Shown: positions 18,889-28,925, counted from the first letter of the stretch. The stretch is DNA of 64,000 bases from Paenibacillus ottowii (GCF_006874425.1 NZ_VIJZ01000001.1:1-64000), one strand, 5' to 3'. Notes: generated from the sequence alone by a model not told the origin. Numbers and translations are program-made.

Positions 18889-19018
18889 AGATAACTGTAA
18901 TTTGTCATATCATTGTCCTAACAAGGATACTGTACAGGCATTTTCCGATATTTCTCGGGAAATAAATTGATAGAAGAGAAATTTGCGAAATTCTGAAAGA
19001 GCTAAAGGAGGAGACAGG

Positions 19019-20566
19019 GTGAGTATTAAAAGAGCGCTCGTCAGCGTATCAGATAAACGGGGAATCGTAGAGTTTTGCCGTGAGTTGTCCAAATTGGGTG
19101 TGGAGATCGTTTCGACAGGGGGAACGAGCAGCTTGCTGTCGAAGGAGGGCATTCCTGTCATCGGCATTTCAGAGGTAACAGGATTTCCAGAAATTATGGA
19201 TGGACGTGTTAAAACACTCCACCCTGTGGTACACAGCGGTTTGCTAGCTGTTCGGGATAATGAAGAACATCAGCGTCAAATGAAGGAACTTGGATTGGAT
19301 TATATAGATCTGGTCGTTGTGAACCTGTATCCTTTTGCGGAAACGATCGCCAAACCCGGTGTAACCTATGAGGATGCGATTGAAAATATCGACATCGGCG
19401 GTCCAACGATGCTCCGTTCAGCGGCAAAAAATCATGCTTTTGTCAGTGTAGTGGTCGACGCGGATGACTATAGCACTGTACTGGAGGAAATACGTAAGGA
19501 TGGCGACACAGAGCTGAATACCCGTAAACGTTTGGCTGCAAAAGTGTTCCGTCATACGGCGGCATACGACGCATTGATTTCCGATTATTTGTCGAATGTG
19601 ACAGGTGATCCGCTGCCTGAGCGTTACACTGTAACCTATGAAAAAATTCAGGATTTGCGTTATGGGGAAAATCCTCATCAACAGGCGGCATTTTACCGTG
19701 AGCCATTGGCGGCCAAGGGTACACTGACAACTGCGAAGCAACTTCACGGCAAAGAGTTGTCTTACAATAATATCAATGACGCTAATGCAGCCCTGCAAAT
19801 TGTCAAAGAATTCAGCGAGCCGACAGTAGTCGCAGTTAAGCATATGAATCCTTGCGGTGTAGGGATTGGCGGCAGTATTTATGAAGCGTACAACAAAGCT
19901 TACGCAGCAGATCCGACCTCGATTTTTGGCGGCATCGTCGCGGCTAACCGGATTATTGATGGCGATACAGCGAACAAGCTGAGTGAAATCTTTTTGGAGA
20001 TTATACTGGCACCGGGCTTCACGAAAGAAGCATTGGAGATTTTAACGAAAAAGAAAAATATTCGTTTGCTTGATCTGGGTGAGCTTTCCCCGGCTGAACA
20101 GGCAAAGAGCCGTTACGTCGTGACTTCTATTGAAGGTGGCATGGTTGTCCAGCAAAATGACGTTCACGCTGTAGACCCGGATGCACTTACGGTTGTAACT
20201 GAGCGTGCGCCATCCGAGGAGGAACTGAAACAACTTTTGTTTAGCTGGAAAGTGGTTAAGCATGTGAAATCCAACGCCATCGTACTGGCGGCAGATAATA
20301 TGACCATTGGCGTAGGCGCAGGACAAATGAACCGTGTCGGAGCGGCCAAGATTGCGATTGAACAGGCTGGTGACAAAGCAAAAGGTGCTGTACTGGCATC
20401 GGATGCCTTTTTCCCGATGGGCGATACGTTGGAGTTGGCAGCTAAAGCAGGCATTACGGCAGTCATTCAGCCGGGCGGCTCTATCAAAGATGAAGAATCC
20501 ATCAAGGTTGCTAACGAATATGGCATTGCTATGGTCTTTACAGGCGTACGTCATTTCAAACACTAA
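19019..20566 (+). CDS. purH: bifunctional AICAR transformylase/IMP cyclohydrolase
   Basis: PurH performs the last two steps to IMP. The N-terminal cyclohydrolase (MGS-like) domain includes [13 protein letters not shown] and [10 protein letters not shown]. The C-terminal transformylase shows [29 protein letters not shown] and the catalytic Lys-His context [11 protein letters not shown]. The GTG at 19019 starts [15 protein letters not shown], matching homologs and placed after AAAGGAGGAG; earlier in-frame starts lack a site. Length is 515 residues. A 130-bp gap after purN holds no clear element. Confidence 0.96.
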   Translation: MSIKRALVSVSDKRGIVEFCRELSKLGVEIVSTGGTSSLLSKEGIPVIGISEVTGFPEIMDGRVKTLHPVVHSGLLAVRDNEEHQRQMKELGLDYIDLVVVNLYPFAETIAKPGVTYEDAIENIDIGGPTMLRSAAKNHAFVSVVVDADDYSTVLEEIRKDGDTELNTRKRLAAKVFRHTAAYDALISDYLSNVTGDPLPERYTVTYEKIQDLRYGENPHQQAAFYREPLAAKGTLTTAKQLHGKELSYNNINDANAALQIVKEFSEPTVVAVKHMNPCGVGIGGSIYEAYNKAYAADPTSIFGGIVAANRIIDGDTANKLSEIFLEIILAPGFTKEALEILTKKKNIRLLDLGELSPAEQAKSRYVVTSIEGGMVVQQNDVHAVDPDALTVVTERAPSEEELKQLLFSWKVVKHVKSNAIVLAADNMTIGVGAGQMNRVGAAKIAIEQAGDKAKGAVLASDAFFPMGDTLELAAKAGITAVIQPGGSIKDEESIKVANEYGIAMVFTGVRHFKH

Positions 20567-20630
20567 GTTGCGTGAGTTGTGAATGCAGCACACCTGAACG
20601 ATCATACTGGAAGCGGGAGGAATCACCTGA

Positions 20631-21896
20631 ATGGATATTTTGGTTATCGGCGGGGGCGGCCGCGAACATGCAATTGTGTGGGCGCTGAAGAAAAGCCCAA
20701 AGGCCGGACGAATCTATTGTGCGCCAGGCAATGCTGGTATCGGACAATTAGCGGAGTGTGTGCCGATTCCGGTGAGTGAGTTTGACGCATTGACAGAACT
20801 GGCTGAATCCAAAAAGGTCGGACTTGTCGTGGTGGGTCCCGATGATCCGCTGGCAGACGGCATTGTGGATGCCTTTGAAGCCAAAGGCATTCCGGTATTC
20901 GGACCGCGTAAAAATGCGGCGGAAATCGAAGGCAGCAAAATCTTCATGAAAGATTTACTGCACAAATATCACATTCCAACAGCAGCTTATCGCAAATTTT
21001 ATACCTATGAGGAAGCACATGCCTATTTGAAGGAACAGTCTATTCCGGTGGTCATTAAGGCGGACGGATTGGCAGCAGGCAAAGGCGTGACAGTTGCTTA
21101 CTCAATGGAGGAAGCGGAAAAGGCGCTGTCCGATATTATGGTAGCGAAGGTTTTTGGTGAAGCGGGTGCACAGGTCGTGATCGAGGAGTTCCTCGCTGGA
21201 CAGGAAATGTCGATTCTCTCCTTTGTGGATGGGGAAACGGTTCGTCCAATGGCAGCGGCTCAAGATCACAAGCCGGTTTTTGATGGTGACAAGGGACCGA
21301 ACACAGGTGGCATGGGCACGTATTCCCCGTTGCCCCACATAGCCGATTCTATTATGGAGGAAGCCATTGAGACGATTATTAAGCCGACGGCCAAGGCGAT
21401 GGTTGCTGAAGGGCGTCCGTTCCGGGGTGTCTTATTCGCCGGGCTGATGATTTCGCCGGACGGCAAGCCGAAGACGATTGAATTTAATGCACGTTTTGGT
21501 GATCCAGAAACACAAGTCGTGTTGCCTCGACTAAAATCCGACTTACTTGATATTTTTCTCGCTGCCGTGAACGGCACGCTGGATCAGGTGGAGATCGAGT
21601 GGAAGGATGAGGCCGCGGTGTGTGTGGTGCTGGCATCCGGAGGTTATCCTGCAGCTTACGCCAAAGGGATACCTATCCATGGACTGGATCAGGCAGACGA
21701 AGCCATCGTGTTCCATGCTGGAACAGGTATCAACGAACAGGGTGAGTGGGTCACGAACGGCGGACGCGTGTTAGGCGTGGTGGGCTTGGGACGTGACATT
21801 GCCGAGGCACGAGACAAAGCTTACGAACAAGCGGCCCGCATTACCTTTGAAGGCAAGCAAAACCGTACAGATATTGCGGCCAAAGCATTGCTATAA
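20631..21896 (+). CDS. purD: GAR synthetase
   Basis: PurD joins glycine to phosphoribosylamine with ATP. The 421-residue ATP-grasp protein begins MDILVIGGGGREHAIVWAL. It has VIKADGLAAGKGVTVA (ATP lid), QDHKPVFDGDKGPNTGGMG (active-site loop) and FNARFGDPETQVVLPRL (metal site). GGGAGGAATCACCTG precedes the ATG. It is the last gene of the purine operon and is followed by a strong terminator. Confidence 0.97.
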   Translation: MDILVIGGGGREHAIVWALKKSPKAGRIYCAPGNAGIGQLAECVPIPVSEFDALTELAESKKVGLVVVGPDDPLADGIVDAFEAKGIPVFGPRKNAAEIEGSKIFMKDLLHKYHIPTAAYRKFYTYEEAHAYLKEQSIPVVIKADGLAAGKGVTVAYSMEEAEKALSDIMVAKVFGEAGAQVVIEEFLAGQEMSILSFVDGETVRPMAAAQDHKPVFDGDKGPNTGGMGTYSPLPHIADSIMEEAIETIIKPTAKAMVAEGRPFRGVLFAGLMISPDGKPKTIEFNARFGDPETQVVLPRLKSDLLDIFLAAVNGTLDQVEIEWKDEAAVCVVLASGGYPAAYAKGIPIHGLDQADEAIVFHAGTGINEQGEWVTNGGRVLGVVGLGRDIAEARDKAYEQAARITFEGKQNRTDIAAKALL

Positions 21897-21913
21897 CAGC
21901 AATATATAGGATA

Positions 21914-21943
21914 AAGAGGACCTCTGCGGAGGTTCTCTTTTTT
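21914..21943 (+). terminator. purine operon terminator
   Basis: AAGAGGACCTC / GAGGTTCTCTT with a four-base loop, then a run of T residues, 18 bases after the purD stop. Confidence 0.9.
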
Positions 21944-21946
21944 CGT

Positions 21947-21975
21947 TTGACAAAAGTATACTTATCCTATAGGAT
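21947..21975 (+). promoter_or_regulatory. promoter with overlapping palindrome before the TetR gene
   Basis: TTGACA (21947-21952), 17 bases, then TAGGAT. The 12-bp perfect palindrome ATCCTATAGGAT (21964-21975) covers the -10 element, as expected for an autoregulatory operator. A further CTGACTGACTGATCAATC stretch lies between it and the start codon and may be a second site. Confidence 0.5.
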
Positions 21976-22022
21976 TAAAAATAAAAAAACTGACTGACTG
22001 ATCAATCGGGAGGAGAAAACCG

Positions 22023-22700
22023 ATGCAGCCACGCAAGGCGAAGCAACCCAAAACCCCTTCGAAGGAACCACCTATTGATCACGGGGGAGAAGAAACAGAC
22101 CGCAGAACACAGCTACTTCATATTGCGTTAAAGCGGTTCGCCGAGCAGGGTTACCACCAAACGAAGATTTCAGATATCGTGGTGGAGGCAGGAGTAGCTC
22201 AAGGCACATTTTACTGGCATTTTAAAAGTAAAGAAGCCTTGGCGCTGGAGATTATCGCTACAGGCCGTGAACAACTGCTGTTAGCGATCGGGCAGGGGTA
22301 TCGCCGTGATGCGGGAACGCTGGCTGATATGGTTAAGGCATCAGAAGCACTGTTTGTTCGGCTATTTCATTTTGCCTTGGAGAACCGTTATCTAATGGGT
22401 TTGCTGCTAATCGGCAGTGGTGTCGATGAACCCGTGCGGCAGAGCATCCGTGAGACCAGAACTGCGATGGAGCTTGCATTCCGGCGCAATATGGAGCGAG
22501 CGATCGAGCTGAACATGCTGCCTGCCGAATTAGATGTCGAACTAAGGGCAGCCCTGCTTATGAGCATGATTGAAGGGGTCATTATACGCTGGCTATTCGG
22601 TTCAGAGGGAACACATGACCACATCAAGCAGGTATCGGCTACAAGATTGGCAGAAGAGGCTGCTAATTTTGAATTTTATGGACTACTAGGCCAAGGCTAG
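22023..22700 (+). CDS. TetR family transcriptional regulator
   Basis: A 225-residue regulator. After a basic, Pro/Lys-rich N-terminal tail (residues 1-25), the helix-turn-helix domain is clear in LLHIALKRFAEQGYHQTKISDIVVEAGVAQGTFYWHFKSKEAL. The divergent C-terminal ligand domain gives no hint of the ligand. It lies between the purine operon and an amino-acid importer on the same strand, about 100 bp before the importer. It may control itself and the importer; this is inference from position and from the palindrome over its promoter. Confidence 0.85.
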   Translation: MQPRKAKQPKTPSKEPPIDHGGEETDRRTQLLHIALKRFAEQGYHQTKISDIVVEAGVAQGTFYWHFKSKEALALEIIATGREQLLLAIGQGYRRDAGTLADMVKASEALFVRLFHFALENRYLMGLLLIGSGVDEPVRQSIRETRTAMELAFRRNMERAIELNMLPAELDVELRAALLMSMIEGVIIRWLFGSEGTHDHIKQVSATRLAEEAANFEFYGLLGQG

Positions 22701-22802
22701 TAGACGGTCAACATCGCATGAATGAGTAGTCGGTAACAAATAATATAGCCAAATTACACATATACACTTAAACATTTACATCTAGACAGGAGCGAACGAC
22801 AT

Positions 22803-23660
22803 ATGAAAACACGTAAAAAAGGGTTCTTGGTGACCACACTCATGGCTCTGGCTTTGTTCAGCCTTGTGCTGAGCGCTTGTGGGACAAAGCCAGAAGCTTC
22901 TAATACGAGCAATGGAGCAGGCAGCAGTAATGAGGCAGCCGCCAATCAGCTAGAGGCCATCAAGAAGGCCGGTGTAATGAAGGTTGGCATGATGGGGACT
23001 TATCCGCCGTACAATTTTTTGAACGACAACAAGGAATTGGACGGGTTTGATGTAGATATTGCTAAAGAATTGGCGAAACGAATTGGAGTAAAAGTGGAGT
23101 TCACGGCGCAAGAATTTTCAGGACTGATTCCAAGTTTGCAAAAGAAAAAATTCGATGCAGTGGTTAGCCAGGTGGCGATTACAGAGGATCGTAAGAAGGC
23201 CATTGACTTCACAGACCCCTATATCACCAATCATGTGAATATTATCGTGAACAGCAAAACAAATGACATTACGAAGCTGGAAGATTTTAAAGGCAAAACG
23301 ATTGGTGTTGGCCTAGGGACGAATGATGAATCTTACCTGCGCAACGAGGTGTTGCCGAAGGTAGGCGATTTTGAGATCAAAACCTATGATGATGTCATTA
23401 CTTCATTGAAAGATCTGAACTCTGGTCGTATTGATGCAACCATTAACAATCTGTATGCTCTCAAGCCCATCATCGATAAAAACGGGTTCCAAATTAAAGC
23501 CGTAGGTGAGCCGGTTAAATCGGATCAAGCGGCTGTAGCTATTAACCAGAATACTCCTGAGCTCAAGGAAGCCTTGAACAAGGCTCTGAAGGAAATGAAG
23601 GAAGACGGCACTTACAAAACCATTTTCAAAAAATGGTTTGGCGAGGAACCAAAAGAATAA
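22803..23660 (+). CDS. amino-acid ABC transporter substrate-binding lipoprotein
   Basis: Extracellular binding protein of the polar amino-acid type (SBP_bac_3, about 285 residues). The signal peptide ends in a lipobox LVLSAC with Cys26, followed by a Ser/Asn linker. The fold signatures are VGMMGTYPPYNFLNDNKELDGFDVDIAKELAKRIG and DAVVSQVAITEDRKKAIDFTDPY. Permease and ATPase genes follow in order, so the set forms a complete importer. The substrate cannot be read from sequence; cystine or another sulfur amino acid is possible given the neighbouring OsmC-type gene. Confidence 0.9.
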   Translation: MKTRKKGFLVTTLMALALFSLVLSACGTKPEASNTSNGAGSSNEAAANQLEAIKKAGVMKVGMMGTYPPYNFLNDNKELDGFDVDIAKELAKRIGVKVEFTAQEFSGLIPSLQKKKFDAVVSQVAITEDRKKAIDFTDPYITNHVNIIVNSKTNDITKLEDFKGKTIGVGLGTNDESYLRNEVLPKVGDFEIKTYDDVITSLKDLNSGRIDATINNLYALKPIIDKNGFQIKAVGEPVKSDQAAVAINQNTPELKEALNKALKEMKEDGTYKTIFKKWFGEEPKE

Positions 23661-23745
23661 CGTAAGCTTGTTACAGGCGTCTGGCTCCAGTCTTGGCTTT
23701 TATGCTGACATGGGGCCACTCGTCTGAAAGAAGGGAATATAACCG

Positions 23746-24393
23746 ATGCTTGAATTAATGTGGGAGAACGTCCCTTTTTTATTGAAGGGTGCTTATTATA
23801 CGCTGTATATAACGATTGTTTCTATGCTTTTTGGTCTAATTATTGGTCTGATTGTTGCTGTAGCCCGACTGAAAGGTAATCGACCGATTCGTTGGCTGGC
23901 CCGTATGTATGTATCGCTCATCCGGGGAACGCCGGTGTTGGTGCAGATTGCAGTCATTTATTATGGATTGGATGATTACGGAATATCATTCGGGTCGCTG
24001 ACGGCTGCTTGTCTTGCACTGAGTATTAATACAGGGGCGTACTTATCAGAGACGTTCCGTGGAGCTATTTTAGCCGTACCGCAGGGACAGACTGAGGCCG
24101 CTTATGCTACGGGAATGTCGCCTGGTCAAACGATGTGGCGTATTATTCTTCCGCAGGCATTACGCATTGCAATTGCACCGATGGGAAATACGTTCGTGGG
24201 TATGCTTAAAGAAACGTCGCTTGTGTCGTTTATCGGGGTCAGTGAATTGATGCGACAGGCACAGCTTTTACAGGCGCAGTATTTGCGCTACATGCCGTTT
24301 TTGCTCGAAATTGCCTTGATGTACTGGATTATGAGCATTGGATTCTCCGCTATACTGGAGCGGGTGGAAAAGCGTCTGGCTCGAGCTTATTAA
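23746..24393 (+). CDS. amino-acid ABC transporter permease
   Basis: A 215-residue inner-membrane permease of the HisM/GlnP type with about five membrane segments. The EAA loop is visible as QTEAAYATGMSPGQTMWRIILPQALRIAIAPMGN and contacts the ATPase. An RGTPVLVQ motif follows the second segment, as is usual in this family. AAGAAGGG precedes the ATG. The gap of 85 bp to the lipoprotein gene contains no terminator. Only one permease gene is present, so the transporter is presumably a homodimer. Confidence 0.93.
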   Translation: MLELMWENVPFLLKGAYYTLYITIVSMLFGLIIGLIVAVARLKGNRPIRWLARMYVSLIRGTPVLVQIAVIYYGLDDYGISFGSLTAACLALSINTGAYLSETFRGAILAVPQGQTEAAYATGMSPGQTMWRIILPQALRIAIAPMGNTFVGMLKETSLVSFIGVSELMRQAQLLQAQYLRYMPFLLEIALMYWIMSIGFSAILERVEKRLARAY

Positions 24394-24407
24394 GGTGGAG
24401 ATGATAG

Positions 24408-25157
24408 ATGATGATAACAACAAACGGATTAGGTAAACGATTCGGACAGGTAGAGGTTCTGAAAAGCATAGATTTTCAGGTTGCCGCTCGTGAAATCGTC
24501 GTATTGCTCGGTCCCAGCGGATCTGGTAAAAGTACCCTGCTGCGTTGCCTGAATGGTCTGGAAGAGCTGTCTTCCGGTAAGTTTGAGGTGAACGGGATTG
24601 AGGTTGATGCTACGGCTTCCCCACGTGTCCGTCAAGCAGCCATTCGTGATATTCGCAAGCAGACGGGAATGGTGTTCCAGCAATTCAATCTGTATCCGCA
24701 CAAAACAGCAATCGGCAATGTCATTGAAGGACTGCTGACAGTAAAGAAAATGCCGCGTGACAAGGCGATGTCTATCGGACAACAGCTACTGAAGCGGGTG
24801 GGATTATTGGATAAGCAGGATGTACATCCAACTCGTCTGTCCGGTGGACAGCAGCAACGGGTAGCTATTGCACGCGCACTGGCGATGGACCCAGCGATTA
24901 TGCTGTTCGATGAGCCGACATCAGCACTTGATCCCGAACTTGTGGGTGAAGTGCTGGGGGTTATGCGGGAGCTGGCTCAAGACGGAATGACGATGGTCGT
25001 CGTGACTCATGAAATGAAATTTGCCCGCGAGGTGGCGGACAAGGTTGTATTTATGGCAGACGGAATCATTGTGGAGGAAGCTGCGCCACAGGCGTTTTTT
25101 GATGCTCCCCAGCATGAGAGGACACAAAAATTTCTGCGTCAAATTAGCGAGTTTTAA
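24408..25157 (+). CDS. amino-acid ABC transporter ATP-binding protein
   Basis: GlnQ-type ATPase of 249 residues. Motifs in order: Walker [11 protein letters not shown]-loop [13 protein letters not shown] signature [15 protein letters not shown], Walker [15 protein letters not shown] and switch His in [10 protein letters not shown]. It energises the permease encoded 14 bp upstream. GGTGGAGATGATAG before the ATG is an adequate ribosome binding site. A second ATG directly follows the first. Confidence 0.95.
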   Translation: MMITTNGLGKRFGQVEVLKSIDFQVAAREIVVLLGPSGSGKSTLLRCLNGLEELSSGKFEVNGIEVDATASPRVRQAAIRDIRKQTGMVFQQFNLYPHKTAIGNVIEGLLTVKKMPRDKAMSIGQQLLKRVGLLDKQDVHPTRLSGGQQQRVAIARALAMDPAIMLFDEPTSALDPELVGEVLGVMRELAQDGMTMVVVTHEMKFAREVADKVVFMADGIIVEEAAPQAFFDAPQHERTQKFLRQISEF

Positions 25158-25210
25158 GTTAGATCAGGAATAAATTATAGATTACGAAGATGGAAAGAAG
25201 GCAATTGAAC

Positions 25211-25636
25211 ATGAAAGTATCTACAACTTGGCACGGCAAACGCGCATTTACTTCGGAAGGACCCTCCGGTTATTCCGTAGGGATGGATGCTACGGCAGCT
25301 TATGGCGGTGATGGTAAAGGAATGACACCGATGGAACTGCTGCTGGCGGGTCTGGCGGGATGTATCGGTATCGATATTACGATGATTTTGGATCGTTTTT
25401 TATCAGACATTCAGCGGATTGATATTGATGCCGAAGGTACACGCAAGGAACAGATGCCAACGGGTTTTACAGCGATTGATCTGACGTTCCACGTAGATGG
25501 AGATATTCCGGATTACCGTGTATGGAAAGCGATTCAGATGGGTAAGGAAAAATATTGTGCAGTATCCGACTCCTTAAAAGCGGAAATTCGGATGCACCTC
25601 ATTTTGAATGGAACAGAAGTACCCTATCCAGCGTAA
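25211..25636 (+). CDS. OsmC family protein
   Basis: A 141-residue OsmC/Ohr-fold protein. The two conserved reactive cysteines are in GLAGCIGIDITMIL and EKYCAVSDSLK, with the usual GMTPMELLLAGLAGC context. OsmC proteins reduce organic peroxides or other reactive thiol-linked compounds. The ATG at 25211 is preferred because AAGAAGG lies ahead; an ATG 21 bases earlier precedes it. It follows the ABC ATPase by about 50 bp with no terminator between, so it probably belongs to that operon. Confidence 0.85.
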   Translation: MKVSTTWHGKRAFTSEGPSGYSVGMDATAAYGGDGKGMTPMELLLAGLAGCIGIDITMILDRFLSDIQRIDIDAEGTRKEQMPTGFTAIDLTFHVDGDIPDYRVWKAIQMGKEKYCAVSDSLKAEIRMHLILNGTEVPYPA

Positions 25637-25650
25637 GTGTTGATGGGTAA

Positions 25651-25694
25651 GGAGAGTCAGCCTGTACTAAGTGTACAGGTTGGCTCTCTTTTTT
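25651..25694 (+). terminator. terminator after the amino-acid importer operon
   Basis: GGAGAGTCAGCCTGTAC / GTACAGGTTGGCTCTC with a short loop, then TTTTTT. The 240 bp that follow hold no gene. They end in a 12-bp inverted repeat, AATCCAGCTAAA/TTTAGCTGGATT (25871-25917), just beyond the 3' end of the convergent siderophore operon. Confidence 0.9.
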
Positions 25695-25931
25695 ATGATA
25701 TATGAGAATATGGTACATAATGAATCTTCTCTACTTTAGCTTCGTTAAAACAAAACTCCGATATAAAACGGGAAAATAAACTTGTGTGTGAAGTGTGGCA
25801 TATAGAAGTTACTGTAGGATGAGTCGTTTGAAAAGAAATGAATCAGCGGTTCGGTGTACAGATGGGAGGTAATCCAGCTAAAAGCTACAGTATAGTACAG
25901 CGGCGTTTAGCTGGATTGGAGAATTTGTCCT

Positions 25932-26909
25932 TTATGCGCTGCCTTTTTGCTTGCGCTCCCGCAGCAAGAGATACAGGAAATAGGGCGCGCCAATCACGGC
26001 TGTCACGATGCCAGCGGGAATTTCGAGCGGCGGCTTCAGTCCTCGTCCGAGCGCATCGGCAAGGACGAGAATCAAGGCACCGATCATGGCCGCGCCAGGC
26101 AGTAAATAGCGATGGCGATTGCCGAACAACCGCCGAGCGAGATGTGGAGCCAGCAGTCCTATAAAGCCGATGGACCCGATGGCAGCGACACAGGCAGCAG
26201 CTAAGGCTACGGATACGGCCAGCAATCCTGTACGCATACGCTTCACGCTAAGGCCTAAGCCAGCAGAGCTTTCCTCGTCCAGACTCATAATATCCAGCTT
26301 GCGCTGCAGCGTATAGGCGAGCGGCAGCAATACAACTAACCATGGCAAAAGTCCATATACTTCATCCCAGCCTTTGCCCCATAGACTTCCAGCTAGCCAA
26401 GTCAGCGTATCGCTGGCTTCGAGTGGATATTTGACCAGAATATAATCGGTTGCAGCCTGAAAAATAGCACCCACCGCCAGCCCGGTTAAGGCCAGCATGT
26501 TAGGACGCATGCCTCCCCTCATCGAAAGCTGTACAAGCAGTAGTGCAGCTACTCCGGCACCAATAAAGGCAGCGATCGGTAGCAGCGCCACGGGAGATGA
26601 GGGGAGCAGCACGATGACGAGAACCGCCGCAAAGCCGGCTCCCTTGGACACACCCACCACGTCCGGCGAAGCCAGAGGGTTGCGGATCATACCTTGCAGC
26701 AGCACACCAGCTACTGCGAGACCAGCACCAGCCATGACGGCCAGCAGGCCACGAGGCACTCGATAATGGTGAACGATGAACCAGGAAGAGGCATTTCGGT
26801 CAGTCAGCGCCGTGATCAGCTCCGAGGGTGTAATGTAGGTGCTACCCACGCCAATAGCAATAAAAGAAACACCCAACATAAGCACGAGTAAAATCCATAG
26901 CTTTTTCAT
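25932..26909 (-). CDS. iron-siderophore ABC transporter permease (FecCD family)
   Basis: A 325-residue polytopic membrane protein with about nine to ten hydrophobic segments. Family motifs include RVPRGLLAVMAGAGLAVAGVLLQGMIRNPLASPDVVGVSKGAG and GSIGFIGLLAPHLARRLFGNRHR, the loop that contacts the ATPase. It is the last gene of a three-gene minus-strand operon. Its ATG overlaps the stop of the preceding permease by a few bases. The pair would form the FhuB/FhuG-like heterodimer. No ATPase gene is present nearby. Confidence 0.93.
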   Translation of the reverse strand: MKKLWILLVLMLGVSFIAIGVGSTYITPSELITALTDRNASSWFIVHHYRVPRGLLAVMAGAGLAVAGVLLQGMIRNPLASPDVVGVSKGAGFAAVLVIVLLPSSPVALLPIAAFIGAGVAALLLVQLSMRGGMRPNMLALTGLAVGAIFQAATDYILVKYPLEASDTLTWLAGSLWGKGWDEVYGLLPWLVVLLPLAYTLQRKLDIMSLDEESSAGLGLSVKRMRTGLLAVSVALAAACVAAIGSIGFIGLLAPHLARRLFGNRHRYLLPGAAMIGALILVLADALGRGLKPPLEIPAGIVTAVIGAPYFLYLLLRERKQKGSA

Positions 26910-27910
26910 CGTGAAGCCCTCCCGTTCTTGTGAGCCAGATATAAAAAGAAGGGCGCGCCCACCAGCGCAGTTACAATACCGACAGGCGATTCATAAGGGA
27001 AGGCAATAAACCGCCCAAGCACGTCTGCATATGTCAGCAGCAGAGCTCCGCAGATTGCAGACAAGGGGATGACCCGTTTGTAATTATCGCCTGTGAACAC
27101 CTTGATGATATTCGGCACCATTAAGCCCACGAAGCCGATGGACCCGGCTACCGCTACAGCACAGCCTGCCAGCATAATAACTGAGGCTGAGGCCAATAAG
27201 CGGACAAGACGTACGTTTTGCCCCAGTCCCTGTGCCACTTCTGTACCGAGGCTAAGCACAGATAGCGAGGGGGCCAGCGCCAGTGCAAGGATCATACCCA
27301 CGGCGAACCATGGCAGCACCAGCCGCGTATCGGCCCAGGTGGACCCGTCGATGGCTCCGGCGAGCCAATACAATACATCGGATATTTGCTCATTGAACAC
27401 GAGCAGTCCCTGAGTGACAGAAGCCAGCAGCAGGTGTACAGCCATCCCTGCAAGGGCTAGCTTGACTGGCGTCATGCCTGCCGTTCCGGCCAATGCGTAT
27501 ACGAAGGAACCGCCTGCGATCGCTCCGGCAAAAGCAAAATAAATGCTGCCGGACGACCCGATATTCGGCAGCAGCACGACCGACAGGACGACAGCCAGCG
27601 AGGCGCCTGAGCTGACCCCAAACACCTGCGGCGAAGCCAGCGGGTTGCGTGTGATGGCCTGCATCAGCGCTCCGGCCACGGCAAGCCCGGCGCCGACGAT
27701 CAGGCCAATGACGGCACGTGGCAGGCGTATCGTCAAGATAATGAGCTGATCCTTGGACGGATGCTCGGTGAACAGTGCAGTCAGCATGGTGGGGATGTCC
27801 ATCCTGACTGGACCAATTGCTATGCTCAGCAGCAGTCCAGCAAGCAGAGCGGATAGAAGTGCAAAGAAGACCGGCTTATTTAGCCGGTCGCGTAAGGCTT
27901 GTCCGATCAA
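26906..27910 (-). CDS. iron-siderophore ABC transporter permease (FecCD family)
   Basis: A 334-residue permease paralogous to the next gene. It shows RLPRAVIGLIVGAGLAVAGALMQAITRNPLASPQVFGVSSGAS and AGSIGFVGLMVPNIIKVFTGDNYKRV. The start codon is TTG, overlapping the stop of the binding-protein gene. AAAGGAG lies ten bases upstream. Together with its partner it should form the membrane channel of a ferric-siderophore importer. Confidence 0.93.
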   Translation of the reverse strand: MIGQALRDRLNKPVFFALLSALLAGLLLSIAIGPVRMDIPTMLTALFTEHPSKDQLIILTIRLPRAVIGLIVGAGLAVAGALMQAITRNPLASPQVFGVSSGASLAVVLSVVLLPNIGSSGSIYFAFAGAIAGGSFVYALAGTAGMTPVKLALAGMAVHLLLASVTQGLLVFNEQISDVLYWLAGAIDGSTWADTRLVLPWFAVGMILALALAPSLSVLSLGTEVAQGLGQNVRLVRLLASASVIMLAGCAVAVAGSIGFVGLMVPNIIKVFTGDNYKRVIPLSAICGALLLTYADVLGRFIAFPYESPVGIVTALVGAPFFLYLAHKNGRASR

Positions 27911-28887
27911 CGGGAGCCGTCTCCTTTATTGTGCGCGGGATACAGAAGCGAAATCGCTTGCTCCAGTATTTTCTCGGCAGAGCCGAGTCCACGGTACCGG
28001 GTCCACAGTGCCCGGTTTACTTCGTAAATTTCCCCTTTTTTCACGGCCGTAATGTTTTGCCATAACGGATTTTGCTTCCATTCCGCAAGCAGCTTCTCAT
28101 CGGCTTCCACCAAGAAGATCACATCGGGATCAGCTTGTGCAATTTGCTCCAGTGTCAGCTTGACTGTGGGTTCGCTTGTATTTTGAAGGGCGTTGTGGAT
28201 ACCTGCTTGCTCCAGCAGTTGTCCATCAAAAGATGATGCACCGTGAGCCGATAGTGAATCAGAACGGAACACCCCGAGCAATACGCTGCGGGACTCACCA
28301 GCTTGAACGCCTTTTTTCAGCTTGGCCATGGTAGCTTTATGTGCAGCTAGAATTTGCTCGCCTTTTTCCTTCTCACCCAACGCATCAGCGATAACACTGA
28401 AGGATGCCAGGTTTTGCTCATAAGAGGAATTGCGGCTCTTTAGAACAATGGTCGGAGCAATTTCGCTTAGTTCTTTATATATGCTTTTATGACGGTTCAG
28501 ATCAGCAATAATCAAATCAGGCTTCAGGGAGCTGATCGTTTCCAGGTTCGGCTGTTTGCGTGTACCCACAGGTGTGAAGTCGATTTTTTTGCCAAGCAGT
28601 CCATCGATATCATCATCATTTTCCTGAGCAATGCCGACAGGTGTGATGCCCAGTTGAGTAGTGGCATCGACAAAAGAGAACTCCAGCGTTACGATTCTTT
28701 TGGGTTTACCTGTAACTTGGGTTTCTCCCATCTCATGTTTAATGATTCGAGTGTCGCCTGTGGCTTGAGGGGCTGCTGCGTTATTATTTTGTGACTGGCC
28801 CCCACATCCCGCCGTTATGACGGTCAGAAGTACCAGGATCACCGCAAGCAGCATGCCTGTGCGTAATGTCTGTTTCGGTGTTGCCAT
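27907..28887 (-). CDS. iron-siderophore substrate-binding lipoprotein
   Basis: A class III (helical backbone) binding protein of about 326 residues that captures ferric siderophore outside the cell. The signal peptide ends in a lipobox-like VITAGC with Cys28, followed by an Asn/Ala linker. Core motifs are KRIVTLEFSFVDATTQLGITPVG and the C-terminal AEWKQNPLWQNITAVKKGEIYEV. I start at MATPKQTL, preceded by GGGGGAC. A longer frame would begin inside the Fur box and is rejected. First gene of the operon; both permeases follow with overlaps. Confidence 0.92.
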   Translation of the reverse strand: MATPKQTLRTGMLLAVILVLLTVITAGCGGQSQNNNAAAPQATGDTRIIKHEMGETQVTGKPKRIVTLEFSFVDATTQLGITPVGIAQENDDDIDGLLGKKIDFTPVGTRKQPNLETISSLKPDLIIADLNRHKSIYKELSEIAPTIVLKSRNSSYEQNLASFSVIADALGEKEKGEQILAAHKATMAKLKKGVQAGESRSVLLGVFRSDSLSAHGASSFDGQLLEQAGIHNALQNTSEPTVKLTLEQIAQADPDVIFLVEADEKLLAEWKQNPLWQNITAVKKGEIYEVNRALWTRYRGLGSAEKILEQAISLLYPAHNKGDGSR

Positions 28888-28925
28888 ATGTTGTCCCCCG
28901 TTCCAAATATGCTTACCAGAGAAAC

